Shown here: positions 9,622 through 19,092 of the stretch, piece by piece
Layout: each line of letters opens with the position of its first letter
How positions within the stretch are numbered: the first letter of the stretch is position 1
Assembly (NCBI GenBank): GCA_020852965.1
Contig: JADYZV010000103.1
Span: 58,695 to 122,694 of the forward strand
DNA length: 64,000 bases
Direction of reading: 5' to 3'
From: Pirellulaceae bacterium
Lineage (GTDB): Bacteria > Planctomycetota > Planctomycetia > Pirellulales > Pirellulaceae
Program-made: the position numbers and the translations under genes
The notes under the pieces: generated by a model
Database searches by the model: none
What the model saw: the letters and a program-made list of their open reading frames with translations, nothing else
What the model was told of the DNA's origin: nothing

Positions 9622-9811
9622 AGCGGACGATCACGTTAAAGCTAGCGCCTCGAAACCCCAAACCTGCCATTACTCCCCTCCCCTATGCTTGCCCTGCAAC
9701 CTCCATGCTGGTCGCATTTTGGTCGCGTTTTTCACAGAGCCCATAAGAAAGGACTCACCGAATAATACGGCAAGTCCTAAATGGAGCAAGTTTTCCAAGG
9801 GTTTTTCGTAG

Positions 9812-9895
9812 TGCGGATAAGAGGACTTGAACCTCCACGATCTTGCGATCACTAGGACCTGAACCTAGCGCGTCTGCCAATTCCGCCATATCCGC
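9812..9895 (-). tRNA. tRNA-Leu (CAG anticodon)
   Basis: The reverse complement begins GCGGATA and ends TATCCGC plus discriminator A, giving a 7-bp acceptor stem. The anticodon stem CTAGG/CCTAG encloses loop TTCAGGT, so the anticodon is CAG. A long variable arm (TGATCGCAAGATCG) and the GGTTCAAGTCC T-loop are present, as expected for a class II leucine tRNA. CCA is not encoded. Its 3' flank contains integrase debris. Confidence 0.95.
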
Positions 9896-9936
9896 GAGGT
9901 TGGACTTTTCCAATGCAATACGATTCAGCTATTCAA

Positions 9937-10028
9937 GGTAGCGGGCGAGCTCCGTGTGCTGTAGCTCGCTGGAAGCTGGGATTCCAACTCACCGGCGGTC
10001 GGCGCAAGGGACTGGGCCTGCTACCTTG
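9937..10028. repeat. Dispersed palindromic element, GTAGCAGGC family (copy 1)
   Basis: Outer arms 9937-9948 and 10017-10028 are inverted repeats (AAGGTAGCGGGC against AAGGTAGCAGGC). Inside the left half is CTCCGTGTGCTGTAGC, the family core. It lies between tRNA-Leu and the HtrA gene. Confidence 0.65.
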
Positions 10029-10193
10029 AAAGGTATTGTCATTTGATGCTGAATTGTGAGAATGACTGGTTTTATGTCAAGTAGGTGTGCGCCTGCTGAT
10101 GGATCGCCAAATGCTGGTTGACTGGCAAAATCAGCCTGGCGTATAACGGCGTAGAATAAGGTGCAATCCTTTTTTCAACCAGGAACCGGACCT

Positions 10194-11843
10194 ATGCTTG
10201 ACCGCGACGACACTGCCCCAATTCAAATGACTCCCGCTTGCAATGCTCGATGGCTTCGCTCGGCAAACTCAACGGCATCCAAGGCTAGGACAGCGACTTC
10301 CAATTCCAGGTTGGTATGGCGCACCGCAGCAGGATTGTGGCTGGCGGTTGCAGGGATCAGCGCTGGTCTACTGGCGGAACCCTCCTGGGCTCAGGAAAAA
10401 TCGCCTTTGGCCGCAGCGCCGGACACGAGCGTGCCCGCAGAGCTCATCATTGGCGCTGAACGACTCTCGCAAGTGTTTCGAGCTACGGCGAAGCAATTAA
10501 AACCGTCGGTGGTGACGATAACTTCCAGTGTCGAAGTAAAAGTGCGCGGCCGCAATCGGGCTGGGGCTATCGGGGAATTGGAGCTTCCACCAGGCTTCGA
10601 GAACTTTTTGCCACCCGAGATGCTGGATCAATTACAGCCCAATAGAGGCAATCGTCGTGCGGATGAAACGGAAAGCCGAGATGTACCAATAGAGAAAATG
10701 CAAAGCGGCATGGGCTCGGGGATCATCGTCACCCCAGATGGAGTCATCTTGACGAACAATCATGTCATCGCAGATGCCGACGAATTGCAAATCGAATTGA
10801 GTGACGGACGGTTGTTCAGCGCGGCACTCGTCGGTTCCGACGACGCTAGCGATGTGGCTGTGCTCAAAATCGATGCGACCGGTTTGACTCCCGCACGATT
10901 GGGCAATTCAGCGGCCATGGAAGTAGGGGATTGGGTGTTGGCGATCGGCAGCCCTTTTGGACTCGATCAGACCGTCACCGCCGGTATCGTCTCGGCGACC
11001 AATCGTCAGACGGGCATCATCCCTGGGGGGTATGAAGACTTTCTACAAACCGACGCGGCTATCAATCCGGGCAATAGCGGCGGTCCATTGGTCAGCTTGC
11101 GCGGCGAAGTGATCGGTATTAACACGGCGATCAACTCACGCAGCGGTACCAATTCAGGGGTGGGTTTTGCAATTCCGATCAATATGGCGCAACGTATCAT
11201 GGAGGATCTACTTCGCGACGGGCGCGTGGTTCGCGGCTGGTTGGGGGCGTCGCTGGATGATGTCAACATGCGCAATGCGGCTGAACTCAGATTGCCACCG
11301 GGCGTGGTGCGCGGGGCGGTAATTGCCACTGTCAAAGCTGGGGAACCGGCAGCCAATGCGGGCTTGCGAAGCGGCGATGTGGTCGTGGCGATCAATGACG
11401 CTCCCGTCGCCTCGTTCGCTCAACTGCGCAATAGGGTGGCCCTGTCTCGCCCCGGTAGCCAACTCGTGTTTGACATTTATCGCAATGGGCAAAAGCAGCG
11501 CGTCGATGTTCTGATCGGCGAACTGAGCAGCGAAAAACTGGCAGCAATGGTCGAGCGTACCGAGATTCCAGCACTGGGCATGGTCGTGCAACAATTAACT
11601 GCCCCCATGGCTGAAGAACTCGGAGCAGACTCAGCGACTGGCGGCGTAGTCGTCACAGAAATCAAGCCGGGGAGTCGGGCGATGCAACTACGCATCCGAC
11701 CGGGCGATATCATCACCAGCGTTGATGATACCGAAATCGGCGGACCCGCCGATTTGAGCAAGGCTCTGGACGATCCCGACGATTTCACCATGCAGATCCA
11801 GCGTGGCAATCGCGTGTTGCAGTTACAAGCGACTTCGCGTTAG
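10194..11843 (+). CDS. HtrA/DegP-type periplasmic serine protease
   Basis: 549 residues from the ATG at 10194, chosen over an upstream GTG (10161) because AGGA sits nine bases before it. A hydrophobic segment (about 42-60, ending PSWAQ) is a signal peptide or anchor. The trypsin-like domain has all three catalytic residues: His in TNNHVIADAD, Asp in SDVAVLKID, Ser in NPGNSGGPL. Two PDZ domains follow (from GWLGASL, about 345, and from PALGMVV, about 455, with the second carrying GDIITSVDD). It degrades or chaperones misfolded envelope proteins. RseP lies about 2 kb downstream, so envelope proteolysis genes are grouped here. The region near residue 150 is a charged linker without known function. 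Confidence 0.93.
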   Translation: MLDRDDTAPIQMTPACNARWLRSANSTASKARTATSNSRLVWRTAAGLWLAVAGISAGLLAEPSWAQEKSPLAAAPDTSVPAELIIGAERLSQVFRATAKQLKPSVVTITSSVEVKVRGRNRAGAIGELELPPGFENFLPPEMLDQLQPNRGNRRADETESRDVPIEKMQSGMGSGIIVTPDGVILTNNHVIADADELQIELSDGRLFSAALVGSDDASDVAVLKIDATGLTPARLGNSAAMEVGDWVLAIGSPFGLDQTVTAGIVSATNRQTGIIPGGYEDFLQTDAAINPGNSGGPLVSLRGEVIGINTAINSRSGTNSGVGFAIPINMAQRIMEDLLRDGRVVRGWLGASLDDVNMRNAAELRLPPGVVRGAVIATVKAGEPAANAGLRSGDVVVAINDAPVASFAQLRNRVALSRPGSQLVFDIYRNGQKQRVDVLIGELSSEKLAAMVERTEIPALGMVVQQLTAPMAEELGADSATGGVVVTEIKPGSRAMQLRIRPGDIITSVDDTEIGGPADLSKALDDPDDFTMQIQRGNRVLQLQATSR

Positions 11844-11888
11844 AATCTTGGAAATATTGCAAGCGTTCGCGAGCTAGCGCTGTTATTT

Positions 11889-11916
11889 ACCACGAAACAC
11901 ACGAAGGACACGAAAG
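11889..11916. repeat. Short CACGAA-type tandem tract
   Basis: A run of imperfect ACGAA/ACACGAAGG units between htrA and dxr. Similar tracts occur scattered in planctomycete genomes, by my recollection. No hairpin or T-tract is seen. Confidence 0.4.
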
Positions 11917-12055
11917 ATTTGGGATACATCTCGCTGATTGCCGCCACCTCAGAACAAAATGTCCAGGGCCTCGCAAGCAGAATAAGATAACTCATGTTTT
12001 TCCGTGTTCGTGAACGGTTACGAATAATCTTATCCCACGTTCGGTACCTCACACA

Positions 12056-13219
12056 ATGCTAGCAAAAACTACTGTCGCAGTGCTGGGAGCGACCGGTAGT
12101 ATTGGTCGAGCGACGTTGGACGTGTTGGAATCGCTGGGTGGACCATGGCGGGCTGTGGGACTGTCGGCACACAGTCGATTGCCGGAGTTAGTCGAGCTTT
12201 CGCAGCGGTTTTCCCCCGATTTGGTGGTGGCAGCCTGCCCGGAATCGGCAGGGCGATTCGATTTCACAAGTCTTCCGGCGGGAGTCAAGCGACTGATCGG
12301 CCCCGAGGGGCTGATCGCGTTGGCCGAGTTGCCGGAGGTCGACACGGTGGTAGCGGCGGTGGTTGGTTCGGCCGGTTTGGCGAGCAGTCTGGCGGCTGCA
12401 CGCCAGGGCAAGCGGCTGGCGCTGGCCAATAAAGAGGCCCTGGTAGTCGCTGGTAGTCTGCTTACCCATGCTCTAAAACGTAGCGGGGGCGAGTTGCTGC
12501 CGGTTGATAGCGAGCACAGCGCGATCTTTCAAGCGTTGCAAGCTGGCAGGTCGCGCGAGGTGGCACGCGTAGTATTGACGGCTAGTGGCGGACCGTTTCG
12601 CACCTGGACCGCCGGGCAGATTGCCAAAGCGACTGTCGACGACGCCCTGGCCCACCCGACTTGGCAAATGGGGCGCAAAATCACGATCGACTCGGCCACG
12701 ATGATGAATAAGGCGCTTGAAGTCATCGAGGCGCGGTGGCTGTTCGATCTTCCGGCTGAGAAGATCCAGGTGGTGGTGCATCCGCAGTCGATCATCCATT
12801 CTATGGTCGAATTTGTCGACGGATCGGTAGTAGCCCAGCTCAGCCCGCCCGATATGCGACTTCCGATACAATATGCGCTGACCTACCCTGACCGAATCCC
12901 CAGTCCATGCCCTAAAATGGATTGGACTGGGGCGATGTCTTGGGATTTAGAGCCCGTGGATATTGAACGTTTTCCGGCATTGTCGCTGGGGTGGGAGGTC
13001 GCCGAGCGTGGCGGTAGCTGTGGAGCGGTGGTCAATGCGGCCAACGAAGCGGCGGTGGAGCTGTTTCTGCAAGGCGAAATAAAATTCCCTGAAATTGTCG
13101 CCGGTTGTCGGCGAGTACTCGAACATCACAATTTTGACCCGAGCCCCGAGCTCGGAGAACTTATGCGTCTGGATGGCTGGGCGCGAGAGGAGATCACTAA
13201 GTGGGCGGCACTTTGCTAA
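12056..13219 (+). CDS. dxr: 1-deoxy-D-xylulose 5-phosphate reductoisomerase
   Basis: 387 residues, the normal length. It makes 2-C-methyl-D-erythritol 4-phosphate with NADPH, the committed step of the non-mevalonate isoprenoid pathway. The NADPH-binding GATGSIG lies at residues 10-16, then ANKEALVVAGSLL, the metal/substrate segment DSEHSAIFQAL, the flexible-loop region with HPTWQMG, and VVNAANEAAVELFL near the C-terminus. The ATG begins the frame after an intergenic gap of about 210 bases. Its 3' end overlaps the longest form of rseP by 19 bases; dxr-rseP adjacency is common in bacteria. Confidence 0.97.
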   Translation: MLAKTTVAVLGATGSIGRATLDVLESLGGPWRAVGLSAHSRLPELVELSQRFSPDLVVAACPESAGRFDFTSLPAGVKRLIGPEGLIALAELPEVDTVVAAVVGSAGLASSLAAARQGKRLALANKEALVVAGSLLTHALKRSGGELLPVDSEHSAIFQALQAGRSREVARVVLTASGGPFRTWTAGQIAKATVDDALAHPTWQMGRKITIDSATMMNKALEVIEARWLFDLPAEKIQVVVHPQSIIHSMVEFVDGSVVAQLSPPDMRLPIQYALTYPDRIPSPCPKMDWTGAMSWDLEPVDIERFPALSLGWEVAERGGSCGAVVNAANEAAVELFLQGEIKFPEIVAGCRRVLEHHNFDPSPELGELMRLDGWAREEITKWAALC

Positions 13220-15555
13220 TCGACGGAATGAACTTTTGGACCGCGTTCGAAGGGACTGCGCTCGACTGGAGCAGTTCAGCGGCGGGGGCGGCCATGAGTT
13301 CGCTAATGAGCTCATTGCCACTACTGCTGGCTGAAACTTCCTCGCTGTCTCAACTGCTGGGAAATGTGTGGCTAGGTGTGCAAGTCGCCTTGGGGCTGGG
13401 GTTTGTGATTTTTGTTCACGAGTTGGGACACTTTCTAGCAGCCAAGACGTTCGGCGTGCGCTGCGACAAGTTCTACGTTGGGTTTGATGTGCCGATCAGC
13501 ATTGGCCCAATCCACTTGCCACGCACGTTGGGGAAATTCCAATGGGGCGAGACCGAGTATGGCATCGGCATCATACCGCTGGGTGGCTATGTAAAAATGT
13601 TGGGGCAGGATGACGATCCGCGCGCCGCAGAAGAGGAGGCCAAGCGGATTCGTCTGGGCGAAGGGGAGGAAGCTCCGCTCGACCCACGCAGCTATCCGGC
13701 CAAACCTGTCTGGCAACGCATGATTATCATCTCCGCGGGAGTGGTGATGAACTTGATCTTCGCAGTGATATTGGCGGCGGCAGCCTATTGGGTTGGAGTC
13801 CCTTACCCACCGACCGTAGCGGGATCGACATACGCAGGCGGACCAGCTTGGGAGGCGGGCATTCAGACCGGCGACCAAGTCGTCAAGCTCGGCGATATGA
13901 AGGATGAAGATCCTCACATGCGCTACAACGACTTGGTGGTTGCGGTTGTCATGCGAGGTTTTGACGATAAGTCCAAGCCGCTACCGATGACCCTACTGCG
14001 CGGCGATGAACAGGTGGAAGTCACCGCCTCTCCGTCGGCCAAATACAGCAAGGATAGCGACATCTATCGTATTGGCTTAATGGCGCAGAACATCCCCAAA
14101 ATCGGCTCTCCGCCCTATAGTCCAAATTCTTTTCTGGCGCAATCCAAGCCCGACTTGGAGCCCGGCGATGTGGTCACGGCCGTGGATGGCGACCCGTTGC
14201 CAATTGACCCACGCTTCAATCAAGTACTTGGGAGCGAGTTGACGCAGCGTCTGCAAGCCGCCTTTGAGAAGCCGGTCTCAATCACCGTCGAGCGCACGAA
14301 GGACAAGTCAGATACGTCGCCGCAAGAGTTGAAGATCGTATTGCCACCGGTCCCAGTTAAGACACTCGGACTGGGCTTTGCCGCTGGCCCCGTAACCGGC
14401 CTTCAAGTTGGCTCGATTGCGGCCAAAAGCGATTTGCGAGTTGGCGATATCATTGAAGCGGTCAATGGTCAGCCGGTAGAAAATGCCCTAGAGCTGCCAG
14501 CCCGCATTGGTGAATTGGCTGGCCAAGAGATAAAACTCACCGTGCGACGCGCGAAGACCGGTGTGCCAGGTGCCGCTTTGAAAGGTGACAACTTAGAGGG
14601 CAATACTAGCGAGGTACCTCCAGGGCCTAAACCAGCGGGAGCCGACAGCGACGAAGCCCAGTCGACGGAGCGGGCAAATTCCGCCGCTGACGCCGATTTC
14701 GAGACTGTCGAGGTGACGATGCCAGGTCCCGAGCGAGCTACGTTCGATCCGATTTCAGACATCGCTGGTGAACTGACGCTCGGCGGACTGGGAGTGGCCT
14801 TCGATGTGACGAACACGATCAGCTCGGTCGACCCGAGCCACTGGAAACCGGAGGACGCGATCCGTGTCGGAGACGAATTGTTGCAGGTCCAATGGTTGGC
14901 AACTCCTGAGCAGAAGAAGGAGCTCGCCAAACAGTTCCGACCGAAAGCCTTCGAGGCGTTTGTGATCGACAAGCAATTCACCACGTCGACCCTGTATGAC
15001 CTGCAGCAGAGTCTACCCGCTGGGTCAGAGCTCAAATGCTGGTTGCGTCGCGGCGGTAAGACCATCGATGCCGTTGCCAAGTTGGAATATGCAAAGGATT
15101 GGTATTGGCATCAACGCGGCATCGCTTTGTCCCCCATGATGAGCACGCATCAAACCGATTCCGTAGCCACAGCGCTCAAGCTGGGGTTGTGGGAAACGTC
15201 GCGACGCTTCAATGATGTGCTCGATTTTCTCCGTTTGCTAGTTACGGGTAAAATCGGCGCCAAGGGAGTGGGTGGCCCGATTGCGATTGCCGAAGCGGCT
15301 GGTTCCGAGGCGAGCTATGGCGTGGCGAGATTGATGATCTTCTTGACGCTACTGAGCGCGAACTTAGCGATCCTCAATTTTCTTCCGATCCCGGCGCTCG
15401 ACGGGGGACACATGGTCTTCTTGATTGCCGAAGCCATTCGTGGCAAGCCGGTCAATGAAGCCTTGCAGGTTCGCTTGACCATGCTGGGAGTGCTCGGGCT
15501 GCTGAGCTTGATGGCCTTTGTGATCGTCAAAGACATTATGCGGCTGATGACATAA
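13201..15555 (+). CDS. rseP: RseP-type site-2 zinc metalloprotease (M50)
   Basis: An intramembrane protease of the S2P/RseP family. The zinc-binding VHELGHFLA lies in the first core helix (about 75), and NFLPIPALDGGHM lies in the third helix near residue 730 (the N-x-x-P-x-P-x-LDGG motif). Between them are several PDZ-like blocks (from GSTYAGGPAW, from PGDVVTAVDGDP, from VGDIIEAVNGQP). At 784 residues it is much longer than the roughly 450 of E. coli RseP, because of extra PDZ and linker sequence with an acidic stretch near 480-500. The longest frame starts at GTG 13201, inside dxr. ATG 13228 or 13294 would give more usual N-termini, and I favour 13294 on homology but keep the full frame. It would release membrane-held regulators. 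Confidence 0.93.
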   Translation: MGGTLLIDGMNFWTAFEGTALDWSSSAAGAAMSSLMSSLPLLLAETSSLSQLLGNVWLGVQVALGLGFVIFVHELGHFLAAKTFGVRCDKFYVGFDVPISIGPIHLPRTLGKFQWGETEYGIGIIPLGGYVKMLGQDDDPRAAEEEAKRIRLGEGEEAPLDPRSYPAKPVWQRMIIISAGVVMNLIFAVILAAAAYWVGVPYPPTVAGSTYAGGPAWEAGIQTGDQVVKLGDMKDEDPHMRYNDLVVAVVMRGFDDKSKPLPMTLLRGDEQVEVTASPSAKYSKDSDIYRIGLMAQNIPKIGSPPYSPNSFLAQSKPDLEPGDVVTAVDGDPLPIDPRFNQVLGSELTQRLQAAFEKPVSITVERTKDKSDTSPQELKIVLPPVPVKTLGLGFAAGPVTGLQVGSIAAKSDLRVGDIIEAVNGQPVENALELPARIGELAGQEIKLTVRRAKTGVPGAALKGDNLEGNTSEVPPGPKPAGADSDEAQSTERANSAADADFETVEVTMPGPERATFDPISDIAGELTLGGLGVAFDVTNTISSVDPSHWKPEDAIRVGDELLQVQWLATPEQKKELAKQFRPKAFEAFVIDKQFTTSTLYDLQQSLPAGSELKCWLRRGGKTIDAVAKLEYAKDWYWHQRGIALSPMMSTHQTDSVATALKLGLWETSRRFNDVLDFLRLLVTGKIGAKGVGGPIAIAEAAGSEASYGVARLMIFLTLLSANLAILNFLPIPALDGGHMVFLIAEAIRGKPVNEALQVRLTMLGVLGLLSLMAFVIVKDIMRLMT

Positions 15556-15561
15556 AAGTAG

Positions 15562-15633
15562 AACAGTTGTCTCAACTGTTTAGGAAGTAAAAGCTATAGC
15601 ATGACGAGACGAAATCGGTTGGGGACAACCGAT
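15562..15633. repeat. Two small hairpins of the GTAGAAC/GGTTG family
   Basis: First hairpin: AACAGTTG (15562-15569), loop TCT, CAACTGTT (15573-15580). Second: ATCGGTTG (15614-15621), loop GGGA, CAACCGAT (15626-15633), followed by CTACTTT. Both are perfect 8-bp stems. They lie in the 99-base gap after rseP and may aid termination, though T-tracts are weak. Confidence 0.6.
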
Positions 15634-15654
15634 CTACTTTGGATTTAGGCGACT

Positions 15655-16329
15655 ATGTCTCAGCTCAATGCAATAGATTCGCATAAGTCGTTTGCTCGCA
15701 AGCTACGTAAAGCGGAGCGGCATTTGATCGGCTGCGACGCGCGCTTGACGGCTTGGATAGCCAAGAGTGGGCGCTGCGAATTGGAAGTTGCCTGGGATCG
15801 CAGTTTGTACGAGGCGTTGGTGCGTGCGATCGCGCATCAACAACTGCATGGGCGAGCGGCGGCGAGTATTTTGGGACGGCTGGTCGACGCTTATTCGCGA
15901 AGCGATCGACCCTTTCCAACTCCGCGGCAATTGGCGAGGGCGGCACCGGACAAGCTTCGCAGCTTCGGTTTTTCTTCGGCTAAAGTCATTGCGATTCAGG
16001 GGATCGCTGCGGCCGCTGAGCGTGGAGAGGTCCCCACGCGTGAACAAGCCGCTGAGCTGAGTGACGAGGAGTTGATCGAGCACTTGCTACCGCTGCGTGG
16101 AGTGGGACGCTGGACGGTCGAAATGCTGTTGATTTTTACTTTAGGTCGATTGGATGTCATGCCCATCGATGACTTCGGTATCCGTAGCGGCTTGCAGCAC
16201 TTGGTTGGTCTGACCGATTCGCCGCGGAAGGGTGATTTTTCGAAGCTGACGGATCACTGGGCCCCCTATCGCAGCGTGGCGGCTTGGTATTTGTGGCGTT
16301 TGGCCGACAGCCGCAAGGCAGGAGGTTGA
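15655..16329 (+). CDS. DNA-3-methyladenine glycosylase II-like base excision enzyme (HhH-GPD)
   Basis: 224 residues of the AlkA/HhH-GPD superfamily. YEALVRAIAHQQLHGRAAASILGRL is the typical first helical block. Then come LRSFGFSSAKVIAIQGIA and the helix-hairpin-helix LLPLRGVGRWTVEMLLIFTLGR (about 142-163). The catalytic Asp is probably in MPIDDFGIRSGL (about 173). It lacks the N-terminal beta domain of E. coli AlkA, like short bacterial versions such as yeast Mag1-type enzymes. It removes alkylated purines from DNA. No adaptive-response regulator is nearby. Confidence 0.9.
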   Translation: MSQLNAIDSHKSFARKLRKAERHLIGCDARLTAWIAKSGRCELEVAWDRSLYEALVRAIAHQQLHGRAAASILGRLVDAYSRSDRPFPTPRQLARAAPDKLRSFGFSSAKVIAIQGIAAAAERGEVPTREQAAELSDEELIEHLLPLRGVGRWTVEMLLIFTLGRLDVMPIDDFGIRSGLQHLVGLTDSPRKGDFSKLTDHWAPYRSVAAWYLWRLADSRKAGG

Positions 16330-16336
16330 TTGTGCC

Positions 16337-16726
16337 TTAGCTGGCCATGGCTTGCTGATGCTTGCGCGCATAATTGGCTACTCCTTCGGCGATTTCTTGA
16401 TCGGTGATACCATAGCGTTTGAGCAATTTGATCATCAAAGCCCCCATGCGGACTGGTTGCGCGACTCGAGTGCCACGAGTGAAGCTCAAGCAGCTCGCAG
16501 TGCGCGACAGCGTTTCGCTTGGCTCGGCGGCTACGTTCTGGCTGTTTTTTGCTTCCGGAACCGACTCGTTGGCCGTATCGGTTGGTCGTATGGCAGCCTG
16601 CTTGTTGGACTTGGCCGGGCTAGGGCGACGAGCTATCGGTGGTGCGAGGCCCACTTCGGCTTGTTCGCTCCAGGCAAAGAAAAGTTGGGATGAGGCGACG
16701 GGCGATTCGATTGTTGCGCAAGACAT
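16337..16726 (-). CDS. Small hypothetical protein with helical C-terminus
   Basis: 129 residues, no family recognised. The first 80 residues are Ala/Ser/Pro/Glu-rich and probably disordered. The last 40 (VRMGALMIKLLKRYGITDQEIAEGVANYARKHQ) form two amphipathic helices resembling a small helical binding domain. It is convergent with the glycosylase gene, whose stop lies 7 bases away. No clear RBS. The conserved-looking C-terminus supports a real gene, but function is unknown. Confidence 0.55.
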   Translation of the reverse strand: MSCATIESPVASSQLFFAWSEQAEVGLAPPIARRPSPAKSNKQAAIRPTDTANESVPEAKNSQNVAAEPSETLSRTASCLSFTRGTRVAQPVRMGALMIKLLKRYGITDQEIAEGVANYARKHQQAMAS

Positions 16727-16922
16727 GTTATTTTAGGCTTAAGGCCTACCCCTGTGATTCGCGTTGAAACTTAGTGATTGTCACCGCCTACTGGCGACGC
16801 TAACGGTTGACGGCGAGCTGTGTGTGGGTGACTACGAATAGTTTTCGCGAGGGGAGTGACACGTTAGGTCACCGTCATCGAAATTAATTTTCAAACCACC
16901 TTTTTTCTCGAGGCCAAGCAAC

Positions 16923-17915
16923 ATGAAAGCCGCATTCTTTACGCAACCCGGCGAGCCCAGTGTCATTCAGTACGGCGATTTACCCGATCCCAGTCCTGCT
17001 GCGGGACAGGTGCTTGTGAAAATGGCTGCCGTGTCGGTCAATCCAATCGACACTTACATTCGGGGTGGGGCCAAGTACTGGGAGCTCCCCGAGCCGTTCG
17101 TCATCGGTTGCGACTTGGCTGGGACCGTTGTCGAGGTTGGTGCGGGAGTGAAGCAGTTCAAGCCTGGCGACCGCGTGTGGGGCAGCAACCAAGGCTTACT
17201 TGGGCGGCAAGGAACTTTTTCGGAGCTGTGCGCTGTCGATGCCCAGTGGCTCTACCCGACGCCCCAAGGCGTCAGCGACAGCGATGCGGCCGCCATTCCG
17301 CTGGTTTCCATCACGGCCCACTTGGGGCTGTTCCGCGAAGCTCAGCTCAAGTCGGGACAGACGATTTTCGTGCGCGGAGGTACCGGAGGAGTGGGGGCGA
17401 TGGTTGTGCAGATGGCCAAGGCGATAGGCGCCAACGTAATAGCCACAGCGGGCGGCGCTCAGAAGGCTGAGCGCTGCAAGAAGCTTGGAGCCGATCATGT
17501 GCTCGACTACACCACAGGCGACTTGCAGCAGCAGTTGCTTGAGTTGGCACCGCAGGGGGTCAACGTCTTTTGGGAAACACTCCGCGAGCCCGACCTCGAT
17601 TTCGTGGTTGCCGCGTTGGCTGAACGCGGGCGAATGGTCGTCATGGCTGGTCGCGATGCCCGCCCCGAGTTCCCGCTGGGACCTTTTTACGTGAAAGGTT
17701 GCTCGCTGCACGGCTTCGCGATGTTCAAATCAACCGCAGCCGAACAGCAGGCTTGTGCCTCGGACATCAATCACTGGCTGGCCACTGGACGCCTACGAGC
17801 GGTGATCGACCGCACGCTGCCGTTGAGCCAAGCGGCCGAGGCGCATCGACTGCAGGAAGCGCATACGATTGGCAAGCAGAGCTCGCTGACTGGAAAGATT
17901 GTGCTGGTCCCATAA
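16923..17915 (+). CDS. NADPH:quinone oxidoreductase, zinc-independent MDR family
   Basis: 330 residues of the medium-chain dehydrogenase/reductase superfamily. The N-terminal GroES-like part shows VSVNPIDTYIRGG and PFVIGCDLAGTVVEVG. The Rossmann part has FVRGGTGGVGAMVVQMAKAIGANVIATAG (about 157-185). The catalytic zinc ligands of alcohol dehydrogenases are missing, which fits quinone reductases. It probably reduces quinones or enones with NADPH. Substrate uncertain. Transcribed alone, convergent with the following hydrolase. Confidence 0.9.
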   Translation: MKAAFFTQPGEPSVIQYGDLPDPSPAAGQVLVKMAAVSVNPIDTYIRGGAKYWELPEPFVIGCDLAGTVVEVGAGVKQFKPGDRVWGSNQGLLGRQGTFSELCAVDAQWLYPTPQGVSDSDAAAIPLVSITAHLGLFREAQLKSGQTIFVRGGTGGVGAMVVQMAKAIGANVIATAGGAQKAERCKKLGADHVLDYTTGDLQQQLLELAPQGVNVFWETLREPDLDFVVAALAERGRMVVMAGRDARPEFPLGPFYVKGCSLHGFAMFKSTAAEQQACASDINHWLATGRLRAVIDRTLPLSQAAEAHRLQEAHTIGKQSSLTGKIVLVP

Positions 17916-17941
17916 AGGTTGCTTGCGAGCCGACTCTAGCA

Positions 17942-18763
17942 CTAGTCGTCTATCGCATCGCGTAAAAAGTCTTGTACGCGTTGGTAATACTCATTGGGCC
18001 AGGGATCGTTGTGGGTAAGGCTTTCCGATGCAATGAATTGTTTGTTCGTGGAGCGACTAGCGGCAAATAGCGCCTGGGCAAAACGATAGGGGACGACTTC
18101 GTCGGGCTGACCATGGAATTGAATGAGCGGGCCCGTGTAGCGCGGTAGTTTGTCAATCGACGGGTAGCGATTGCGCAACAACCAGCGTATGGGAAGCCAC
18201 GGATAATGGCTGGCGGCCACATCGACCATGGAACTGAAAGTGCGGTCGAGTACCAGCGCGGCTGCCCCGTGTTGGGAGGCCAAATGTACGGCGACGGCAC
18301 CGCCGAGCGAGCGTCCCCACAAAACGATCTGCCCAGGCTCTCGGCCTGATCGCTCGGCCAACCAACGCTGCGCCGCTTCGCCGTCGGCCAAGATGCCGGC
18401 TTCCTTTGGACGACCTTGGCTGTGACCGTAGCCACGATAGTCGAAAGCAAACACGTTGGCTTGGTAGGTTCGCCGTAAAAAGTCGAGCTCGTCGGCTAGA
18501 TTCGAAACATCTTCGCCGTTGCCGTGACAAAACAAAATGCTGCGGCGCGCATCTACCTTCGGGCAATACCAACCGTGCAGCGAAGTGCCATCGGATGAAG
18601 TGAAGTACACGTCTTCGTGGTCAAGCCAATCAGCCTGCCAATCTCCTCGCGTCGGCGGTGGAGCGGGGTAGAGCAAGGTTGTTTCCAAGAGCATCAACAA
18701 CACCAACACCCCCAAGTAGATAGTGGCAAGGACCGTGGCAATTTTTCGCAGCCGATTTCGCAT
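17942..18763 (-). CDS. Membrane-anchored alpha/beta hydrolase (BEM46/YqkD-like)
   Basis: 273 residues. One N-terminal hydrophobic helix (about 9-27, VLATIYLGVLVLLMLLETTL) anchors it or serves as a signal. The hydrolase fold shows ILFCHGNGEDVSN (oxyanion region), nucleophile GRSLGGAVAVHLA, Asp in HGQPDEVVP, and His in SLTHNDPWP. A serine esterase or peptidase of unknown substrate, acting at the membrane. Starts at a clean ATG (18761-18763). Confidence 0.88.
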   Translation of the reverse strand: MRNRLRKIATVLATIYLGVLVLLMLLETTLLYPAPPPTRGDWQADWLDHEDVYFTSSDGTSLHGWYCPKVDARRSILFCHGNGEDVSNLADELDFLRRTYQANVFAFDYRGYGHSQGRPKEAGILADGEAAQRWLAERSGREPGQIVLWGRSLGGAVAVHLASQHGAAALVLDRTFSSMVDVAASHYPWLPIRWLLRNRYPSIDKLPRYTGPLIQFHGQPDEVVPYRFAQALFAASRSTNKQFIASESLTHNDPWPNEYYQRVQDFLRDAIDD

Positions 18764-19092
18764 TCGGGTGATAACTCAGTTCGTTGCATTGGAAAATGCG
18801 ATCACAATGAATCGTTAGCGGGACCGCGCGAGAACTTTCTTGATGGTCGGCCCGTGGGAATCAGTCTAGCATAGTTGAAGCGGGGTCGCTCTTTTGAGGG
18901 GGGTGGGGCAAAGGCTACGTGCAAACAACAGAAATAGAGAGGTAGCAGACGCCTATTCTCTAGAAGATCTGTGTTAAAGCATTGGGGAACTTCTGCCGAA
19001 GCTAGCAGGCTCTATTGAGACTATCCAGATAATACCTTAAAGTCTTGCGGACTTACCTACCCGTTTGTTCGCTAGATCGATTGCAGTGCTGG
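18764..19092. other. Intergenic region before nhaA
   Basis: No gene or clear repeat seen. It should hold the divergent promoters for the hydrolase and nhaA; no confident -35/-10 pair could be picked out. The nhaA frame is open from a TTG at 19045. Confidence 0.4.
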
